Shown one piece after another: positions 56,341-64,000 of a DNA stretch of 64,000 nucleotides. The stretch's first letter is position 1. Each line of letters begins with the position of its first letter. Made by a program: the position numbers and the translations under genes. This stretch comes from Piper betle (taxonomy: Eukaryota > Streptophyta > Magnoliopsida > Piperales > Piperaceae), in the NCBI GenBank assembly GCA_033002965.1, contig JAURVB010003478.1, forward strand, positions 1 to 64,000. Direction: 5' to 3'. The notes below the pieces were generated by a model, which saw nothing but the letters and a program-made list of their open reading frames with translations, was not told the DNA's origin and searched no databases.

Positions 56341-59070
56341 TTGTTTATGTATCGATTAGTGTGGTCACCTTTGTTTTCTTGTGATCCTGAGATTGAAAGG
56401 ACTTTGAGAAACTTGTGTGCTGCTAGAAGAAGAGCACGAGAAGCAATAGAAGAAGTCATGGACCCACAACAACAACAAATGCTTCCACTTCCACTGATTA
56501 TAGCAATAGCCAATCATGAGAATAGGGCAATCCAAGATTTGGTTGTACCTCTTGCAAGAGGGTTACAACGTAGTATTATTACACCACCGGTGGATGCGAG
56601 CCACTTTGAGCTTTTAAACCAGTTTTATTTAACATGTAACAAACTATAAGACAATTTAGTGGATTGCCTATTGAAAATCCTAATAGGCATATCATGGATT
56701 TCCTATCAGTTTGTGATGTGTATAAGCAACCTGGTATCCTTGACAACGCTCCCCGCCTTCACTTATTTTCATTCTCATTAATAGGAAGTGCGAAAGAGTG
56801 GGTGTCCTCATTAGATGCAATTACCACTTGGGATGAATTGTCTGAAAATTTTTGTTAAAATATTTTCCTCTTTCCAAAATTGCTAATTTACAAATCAAAA
56901 TTTTATCTTTTTTGCAATTTAAAGGCTAGTCACTCTTTGAGACATGGGAAAAATTTAAAGAATTGTTGAGAAAGTGTCCCAACCATGGTCTAAAAAGATG
57001 GATGCAACTCTAAACTTTCTATAACGGGTTGTTGGGGCAAACAAAGAACATAGTTGATGCATCGGCCAGGGGATTGTTTCTTAGAAAGAACCCACATAAA
57101 GCTTTTCAACTGCTAGAATTGATGGTTCCTAGCAACCACCATGCAACACAAGAAAGGCACCCAAGGAGGATTACAAGAGTTTTAGAACTAGATGCACTTA
57201 CTGTTTTATTTGCGCAGGTTAGTGCTTTAGCTAATCAAGTTCAAAATCTTAATATGTAGGGATAGGTTAAGGCTATGGAGCCAAGGTGTGAATGGTGTGG
57301 ATAAGGACATTCTACATGTCAATGTGCAACAGACCAAGTTAACTACATAGGCAACTTTAATAGGAACAACAATCCTTATTCCAATACTAACAATGCGGGT
57401 TGGCAAAATAACCCCAACTTTTCATGGAATAATTCTCCACAATTGGCTGATGTCCTCAATAATCCACCACCACATTCACAGCATCCTCGACCTCCTTCAC
57501 TTCCTTTTCGACCACAACAACTAGATTTGATCCAAATGTTCAATTCTATGCAACAAACTATGCAACAATTCATGCAGAATCAGCAACAACAACAAAACAG
57601 TTTATGCAACAAGTTGTGTTGGAATTAAACAAGGAACCAAGTGAGCGACCCAAGGGTGAACTTCCGAGCCAACCAGAACAACCAAGGAAAGATGGTCAAG
57701 AGGATTGCAAAGCCGTAACAACCCAGAGTGGTAATACTTTATAAGAACCAGTTCAGCCCAATGAAGTTAAGGAAAAAGATGAAAAGCCAAACAACAAATA
57801 TGAATTCAGTACATTATTTAGCTTCCTCGAAGGCAAAGGGAAAGAGAAAGATGAGGTACATACATAAGAGGTCGAAAAAAGGTACCATTTCCTTCTAGAC
57901 TAAGGAATCAAAGTGATGAAAAATACTTCAAAAAATTTCTTGATATATTTAAGATATTATATATTGACATACCTTTCGTTGATGCACTTGAACAGATGCC
58001 TAGTTATGTAAAATACTTGAAGGATATTCTAGCAAAGAAGAGGAGAGTAGATGACAATGAAGTTGGGGCCATGATAGAGGAATGTAGTGCTCTCTTCTAA
58101 AGAAAACTACCTCCTAAGATGAAAGACTTAGGAAAATTTGTGATTCTATGTTCAATTGGAGGAAATGTTCATTGTAATGCTTTATGTGACTTAGGTTCTA
58201 GCATTAATTTGATGCCTTTTTCTGTTTTCAAAAGGTTAGGGATCCAGGACATTGCTCCTACCAATATCACACTCTAGTTGGCTGACCGGTCATTGGTATT
58301 TCCTAATGGAGTCATTGAAGATGTTTTAATAAAGGTTGACAAGTTTATCTTTCTTACAGATTTTGTGGTGCTCAAAATGGAAAAAAGGAATGACAATATA
58401 CCATTCATTGTCGGGAGAGGTTTGTTGACAACTGAGAGAACACTGATCGACATAGCTGTTGGAAAACTTACACTTAGGGTAAACAACAATTATGTCACAT
58501 ATAACATCTTTAAATCCATTACTTGCTCGGATGTAACATATGATTGTTCTAGAATTAAAATATTTGATAAAATAATGTACAAAGGGGATCAGTTGAATGA
58601 TTCATTACATAAGGCCATAAATTCTCTTTGTGGAGAAGATACTGATGTGGAAGAGATGGTTAAAGTATTAGATTCCCAACCAATTTTGCCTAAGAGATTT
58701 AGAGTTGTGGAAACCTTAAATTTACCATTCTACAGATTGCTGCCATCAGTTGAAGTACCACCTATTTTGGAGCTAAAGCAACTACCAAAACATCTCAAGT
58801 ATACTTTCTTAGGACCTAATGACACTCTTCCTGTTATTATTTCTTCAGAGCTAACTATGTTGCAGGAAGAGAAGCTGATTAGAATACTAAAGGATCACAA
58901 GTCAGCTATTGCTTGGACTATAACAAACATAAAAGGCATCGATCCATCCTTTTGTATGCATAAGATCAATTTAGTGGATGGATGTAGTCCAACTGTAGAG
59001 CACCAATGACGACTCAACCCCAACATGAAAGAAGTGGTCAAGAAGGAGATTATCAAGATGGTCCAGATGT
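56341..59070 (+). pseudogene. Athila-type gag-pol remnant (gag, protease, start of reverse transcriptase)
   Basis: Gag pieces: EIERTLRNLCAARRRAREA (56,390s), then PNRHIMDFLSVCDVYKQPG and GSAKEWVSSLDAITTWDELSENF (56,664-56,858), and LLGQTKNIVDASARG (57,029 onward); frameshifts and stops separate them. A Gln-rich linker is at about 57,440-57,630. The protease region contains LCDLGSSINLMPFSVFK (about 58,180, with Ser in place of Ala in the usual DLGAS) and reads open from 58,278 (LADRSLVFPNGVIEDVLIKV, IVGRGLLTTERTLIDI). The frame runs to 59,009 and after a stop continues to MKEVVKKEIIKM, the very start of reverse transcriptase. There it jumps to the 3' untranslated motif AGGAGGCAACCCAAG (about 59,095). 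The rest of pol is deleted. Confidence 0.87.
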
Positions 59071-59094
59071 AGACGTTAAACCAAGCGCTTCTTA

Positions 59095-59348
59095 GGAGGC
59101 AACCCAAGTGATTTCTTTTAAAAGTTTATTTTTATTTGTAGATTTTTTTTAAAAAATATTTCTTTTATTTTGTAGCATGGGTCAAGTCAAAATTCACCAT
59201 TGACGATAATCATCCACCGACTTATTGGTTGAGGGAGTCCTCTTGCACTTCTCTTTATTTTTCCAACATTGAGGACAGAGTTTAGTTTAAGTGTGGGGGA
59301 TGCCGTAATTTTATGCATATTGTTCATGCGACTTTTTAGATTTAGATA

Positions 59349-59383
<35 letters not shown>

Positions 59384-59773
59384 TAGTTTACTGTAAAAAT
59401 TTTATTATGCAACAGTATATTAGTCTCTTCGTTCAATCATAGAGACATGTCAATTAGCTTTACCTTTCTTGGGAAAATTTGAATAATTGATATTAGGGAT
59501 GATCTGAGTAAATGATTGCATTCGAGAGTTGGTTCTTTAGCTGATATTATTTTCACAAATCTTTGGTTTAGATGATTTCAATGAATGTTTTGCAATCAGA
59601 AAAATCCTTTAATGATAAGAATTTGCATGATGGCTCTGGTTGTTTTTGGTTTGTCCCATCAATTTTTTTTTAAAATAAAAAATGAATAAATTGGAGAAAT
59701 GACTACTTTGATGAGTAACTGGGCCTTTGTAACTCAATAATTATGGGGGATTTGTGACTGGGCCTTTGATTTC
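59095..59773 (+). other. Athila 3' untranslated region with polypurine tract and TA microsatellite
   Basis: GGAGGCAACCCAAG and a later AAGTGTGGGGGATG are typical of the 3' non-coding part of Athila elements. (TA)n is at about 59,349-59,380. No gene. Confidence 0.65.
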
Positions 59774-60701
59774 TTACTTAAGGCTTGGCTAAGCAAGTCA
59801 AGGACTTGCAAACTCGATTGGATACCATAATTAATTAGAATACATCGATTTGTGAACACCTTCTTTGAATTCATTTATCTAATGGCCATCTCATCTTCTA
59901 TATAAAGAGGTGGTCATTTGTTGTTTGGAATATCTCAACTCTTGGCTTAGAAGTAGTTTTAGTTTTTGTAATTTTTTTCTTTCATAATAAGAAGTAGTTT
60001 ATTCTTTATAATGTTTTCTATTTTTATGGAATAATCTTTTATTTCGTTCTGGAGAAGAATGGAACTTAAAACGGTTTAATTGTAGTCATTTCAACCTCTT
60101 ACTCTTTTATTCAATTCGATTGCTTGAATTATCATGTTCTTAATGCTAAGAGTAGACTGATCACCTATTACTTGGATCATGAGGTTTAATTATATTTCAG
60201 GAGAAATCAGTTAGATTAGTCATTGAAAATTCATCATACGACGAGTCTTTTAACTTGTTTGTTGTTGTGGTCGGGAGATATGCAACACCGTATGTAATTG
60301 AAAGGAAAATCCTAATTTATTATTTTGTTGATTAATCAATTATCACCGGGAGGTAGAAATTGAGGCAAAATAATAGATGCATGAAGAAGTGAGAACCACC
60401 ATGTTATATAATTCTCCTAGATCGGCATTTCGAGAGAATAAAAGATAAGAGTAAGTTGTGATGAATGTTAAATTCATGCTAAGGGAAATTCAACTCTAGA
60501 GCGAGTTTTATCATTATAACTTTTTTCTTTAATTTAAAGTTACTATTTAGATTTAGTTAAGTCAATTGTTTTTGTTTTGTTCTTCATTTCATTTTCTTTA
60601 ATTAATCGATGGAAATTTATTTGTGGGACGATACTTGAAGTTATCATTATATTACTTGTTTTGACCGTGTATACCTGCACATTATTGAATTTATTCTATC
60701 A
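59774..60701 (+). repeat. Second Athila LTR, missing its first ~270 bp
   Basis: Aligns with 55,270-56,192 ('cttggctaagcaagtcaagg', 'ggtggtcatttgttgtttgg', 'gacgagtcttt', 'ggtagaaattgaggcaaaat') and ends TTCTATCA at 60,701. It forms one arm of a palindrome. Confidence 0.85.
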
Positions 60702-60740
60702 AGTTTTTTATCTAAATCCTGGGCAATGGCGCCAAAAACT

Positions 60741-61931
60741 TGTTTGAATAATTTTAATTACGTACAAGTGTACGCAGTCAAAACAAATAAGATAATGATA
60801 AATTTCCAAATATCGTCAGATAGAGAGATAAATTTACTTATGTTAATAGTAGAAAATAGAACTAAGGGCAAAACAACAACAAAAAAGAGATTTTTAGTTT
60901 AAGATAAATTTTGTTTTAGAGTAGAATTTCCCTTAACATGATATTAATCTTCATCACATCTTACTCTTATCTTATATTCCTTCGGATTGTCGATCTAGGA
61001 TAATTATATGATATAGTGGCTTTTTCTCCTGTATGCCTCTATTATTTTGCCTGAATTTCTACCTCCCGGTGATAATTAATTAGTCAAAAAAATAATGCAT
61101 TAAGATTTGCCTTACAATTGCATACGGTGTTGTGTATCTTCTGATCACAACGACAAACAAGTCAAAGACTTGTCATATGATGAATTATCAATGACTAATC
61201 GAATTAATTTCTCCTGAAATCTAATTAAACCTCATGATCTTAGAAATAAGCAATCAATTTACTCTTTGCATTATGAACATGATAATTCAAACAATTCAAT
61301 TAAATAAAAGAGTAAGAGGTTGACATGAATTTAATTAAACCATGTTAAGTTTCATTCTTCTTTAGAACGAAAGAGAGGATTACTTCATAATAAAAATATA
61401 ACACGTTATAAAGACAAAACTAGTTTTCATTATGAAAAAAAGAATTACAAAAACTAGAACTACTTTTAATTGAAGAGTTGAGATATTCCAAACAACAAAT
61501 GACCATCCCTTTATATAGACCATTTATATAGAAAATGAGATGACCATTAGATACATGAATTCAAAGAAAGTGTTCACAAATCGATGTAATCTAATTAATT
61601 ATGTTGTCCAATAAAGTTTGCAACTCCTCGACTTGCTCAACCAAGCATTAAGTAAGACACCCCAAAACTATCAACATCCTTCCTTTTTGAGCTTTGTGAA
61701 CTCCTTGAAATAACCATTGGGTGGTGCCAAGTGCCACGATCTTTCAATTCCTAAGCTTAATTTGTTTCATTTTTTTCTACATTAAAACTCCAAAATTAAG
61801 CAGAAATCATAAAATATTAATTAACTAAAATATAATTAGAAATATCACTTATTTTAATATAATTCATACCTGGGATGTACAAAATCACATTAAAAACATA
61901 GGTTAAAATTGTATACTTTAAGCACTTAACA
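60741..61931 (-). repeat. Inverted Athila-type LTR
   Basis: The reverse complement begins TGTTAAGTGC and aligns with the whole forward LTR. In minus orientation it is preceded by the polypurine-like AAGTTTGGGGGTG (complement at about 61,932-61,944) and followed by TGGCGCCATTGCCC (complement at about 60,722-60,736), a primer site. It is moderately diverged from the forward copies. Confidence 0.85.
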
Positions 61932-62479
61932 CACCCCCAAACTTAAATGTTTGCGCGTCCCGAGCATAATATCATAACCAAAAAATTTTACTACACAAAA
62001 ATACTTAGTCCTATTATGTTCTCATATGATTCTTAATCAAACTATCGAGAGGAAACGAGATGTCAATTAAATTAGAAATTCCCTTTCATTAATCACACCC
62101 AAAAGAAGGCTCTATGTGTGCGTGTGTAACATAATCCTTTTGCTTATCCTTCTCATTTGGAACAAGAAAATAACAATTATGTGATGTGATATTTTGTGTG
62201 ATGGTATGGTTTGATTTAAGTGTTATGTTCTAGTTAACATCAACCCCACCCCCACCCATCCCATAGCCAATCAACAACCTAGCTGGCTGGTATGTCTTTC
62301 TATGTGTGTTTTGCTTTGCCTTTTGTTAATCTACTTTGTGTTGTCTAGATCATTAGTTTATCAAATAATCAATTTGTCGGATCTCTTGATGGCATTTCAG
62401 TGTTTGGTAGTTGGGCAGTAAGATGGCAGAGCATCCTTGAAGAGGTAGACCCTCACTACAACAGTGCAAATCCTCACTG
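61932..62479. other. Interior edge of a minus-oriented Athila-type element, then unassigned sequence
   Basis: CACCCCCAAACTTAAATG is the complement of a polypurine tract. Beyond about 62,250 the character changes and I see nothing identifiable before the gag remnant. Confidence 0.45.
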
Positions 62480-64000
62480 GCGTTGGCATGTGTTAGGTGA
62501 TCTCCATCGCCCGCTTCGGCACCAATGGCAGACCTACAAACGGCACTGATCAGGGTTTTACGTGAGGAGTAGCAGGCCCTGAGAGAGTAGTAGCGAGCTA
62601 GAGAGGATTAGTAGTGATCCCAAGACAATATGAGCATACTATTGGGGCATAGTCAGGGAGACAGCTGCAGTTGTGGCTAGATTAGAGAAGAGATCAGTGG
62701 AGGTAGGGACTCCTCCTGAGGCCTCCAAGCAAGAGCGTGTACCTACACCACCAACAACACAACTTCGGCAGATCCCCATGTCCTGCCTGAAGTCGGGATG
62801 CACGAGATGTCGACACCAGGGATGTTAATGGGAGTGCCGCAACCCAGACAGTTTGATAGTGAGTAGGCAGAGAAAGTGAGACTGCGGCAGTTTGTTGTCA
62901 GAGAGGGCTCAGGCAGTTAGGAATGTCACAGTCTCACTTTCTGACAGTCTATTATAAGACACTTATAAAAAGACACAATAACAGCTTATTATAAGACAGT
63001 TTGATAGTGAGTAGGCAGAGAAAGTGAGACTCCTCTTTACAATGTTTGGGATGTCGATCATTGCCCGAAGAACAGTGGGTGTTTGTTTTATAGGAGCATG
63101 GATCATTAGCTGGATTTTGAGTGACGTATACAATACTTGAATTCTCGATGTAGATGCTACATCGTTGGTTCTCATCCTTCAGAGACTACGAGTGTAATTT
63201 GATATGGTGCCAGGAGTGCTTATGTACATGGGTTGTTCACCTGATCTTTGGGTGCACATGGCCTTTGGGCAATGCAGTCTATGGGCAAGCTCTAGTGGGA
63301 ATTTGGCCAGGCCACGTTCCTAGGGACTAGGGTTCTAGAGTAGTTTCTATGGGATGAGTGTCAGGATGTTCTCTACGCCTTGTACTTCTCTGCAACCGTC
63401 AAGGCAAAGAAGAAGATGAAGTTTTTATCTTTGAGACAGCTTGAGACAGCAGGGTGTATGTCCATGGTGGAGTACCATGCACAATTCATCATGCTTGAGA
63501 GGTGGCCGTCAGGCACTTTTGTAATGGAGAGAGAGAGGGTTGTTTATTTTGGTTTAAGCATTAGTCTCAGATTGGTGCTCGCTACGTTTTCATGCCTAAC
63601 GTTGGCCAAGGCAATTATGATGGCTCTGGTGTGTGAGCATGCACATGAGTCCCATCATTATACTAGGGGCACCAAACAGACTAGTAGCCAGAGAAAAAGT
63701 CGTCGAGGTCAAGACCAGCAAAGTCTGTAACACTAGAAGTAGAGGACAGATGGTGGAGTGACAATGTATGCTACCAAGGGATACCAGATCTAGATTTTCC
63801 CTCAGTAGACACAATCATTCCAGGCATAGTGTTAGCATGGAGGAGATTACAAGGAGTATCCCACATGCCCATAGTGCCAGAGATGACATCCGGGAGCATG
63901 CCAGAGGGCTACAGGTGCTTGCTTCATTTGTGTCGAGATGGGGTACTGTTCAACCGCATGCCTAATGTACTCACAACAATAGCAATGCCAGCAGCCACAA
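62480..64000 (+). pseudogene. Decayed Ty3/gypsy gag, running off the window
   Basis: The 5' portion (about 62,520-62,760) reads as broken gag N-terminus (MADLQTALIRVLREE). 63,380-63,730 is open and gives FSATVKAKKKMKFLSLRQ, SMVEYHAQFIMLERW and LTLAKAIMMALVCEHA, matching the retrotransposon gag domain and its C-terminal part. Numerous stops surround it. An inserted or duplicated block at 62,847-63,031 disrupts the middle. The element continues past 64,000. Confidence 0.8.
62847..63031. repeat. Direct and inverted short repeats inside the gag remnant
   Basis: 'gacagtttgatagtgagtag' plus 'gcagagaaagtgagact' occurs at about 62,848 and 62,995. Between them lies the inverted word 'cagtctcactttct' and two copies of 'ttataagaca'. 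Confidence 0.8.

Overview
This is a repeat-dense piece of a flowering-plant nuclear genome. Two intron-bearing host loci lie on the minus strand, with plant GT-AG introns and GC-rich first exons. Around them sit LTR retrotransposons, TRIMs, GC-rich inverted-repeat elements and long (AT)n tracts. GC-rich first exons and GC-rich inverted-repeat elements in AT-rich flanks would fit a monocot, but the species cannot be fixed from sequence alone. There is no sign of bacterial, phage or CRISPR content.

Layout. 1-2,515 is the 3' part of a ~2.87 kb LTR. 2,516-3,500 holds debris of GC-rich inverted-repeat elements around an (AT)23 tract. 3,558-7,936 is a nest of minus-strand Copia and short-LTR remnants. 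7,937-12,797 is mostly unassigned. 12,798-20,683 is a complete non-autonomous Ty3/gypsy element (2.87 kb LTRs, gag, no pol). 21,669-25,147 is a complete non-autonomous Copia element with equal 953 bp LTRs that carries a broken PPR gene fragment. 25,626-26,461 and 36,068-36,770 are further GC-rich inverted-repeat elements set in (TA)n.

Host genes. 35,780-33,014 (minus) is a four-exon heme oxygenase of the plant HO2 class; its apparent lesions are one-base indels in homopolymers. 48,101-38,119 (minus) is a twelve-exon SERAC1-like alpha/beta hydrolase. It is clearly a pseudogene: a 3.6 kb Copia element with a CCGCA target-site duplication sits inside coding exon 1, and the other exons hold several stops and frameshifts.

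Right part. A TRIM family with 154 bp LTRs occurs as an inverted pair inside the LTR of the exon-1 Copia, as a TRIM nested in an older TRIM (49,226-50,366), and as a clean copy (53,156-53,621). From 54,989 there is a deleted Athila-type element whose truncated 3' LTR meets an inverted LTR, giving a ~1 kb-arm palindrome. A decayed gypsy gag runs to the window end.

Common thread: no LTR element here retains a complete pol, so all would depend on proteins supplied in trans. The gag-only gypsy element and the TRIMs share the tRNA-Met primer site and a conserved motif before the polypurine tract, so one plausible but untested reading is that they use the same Ty3/gypsy machinery.
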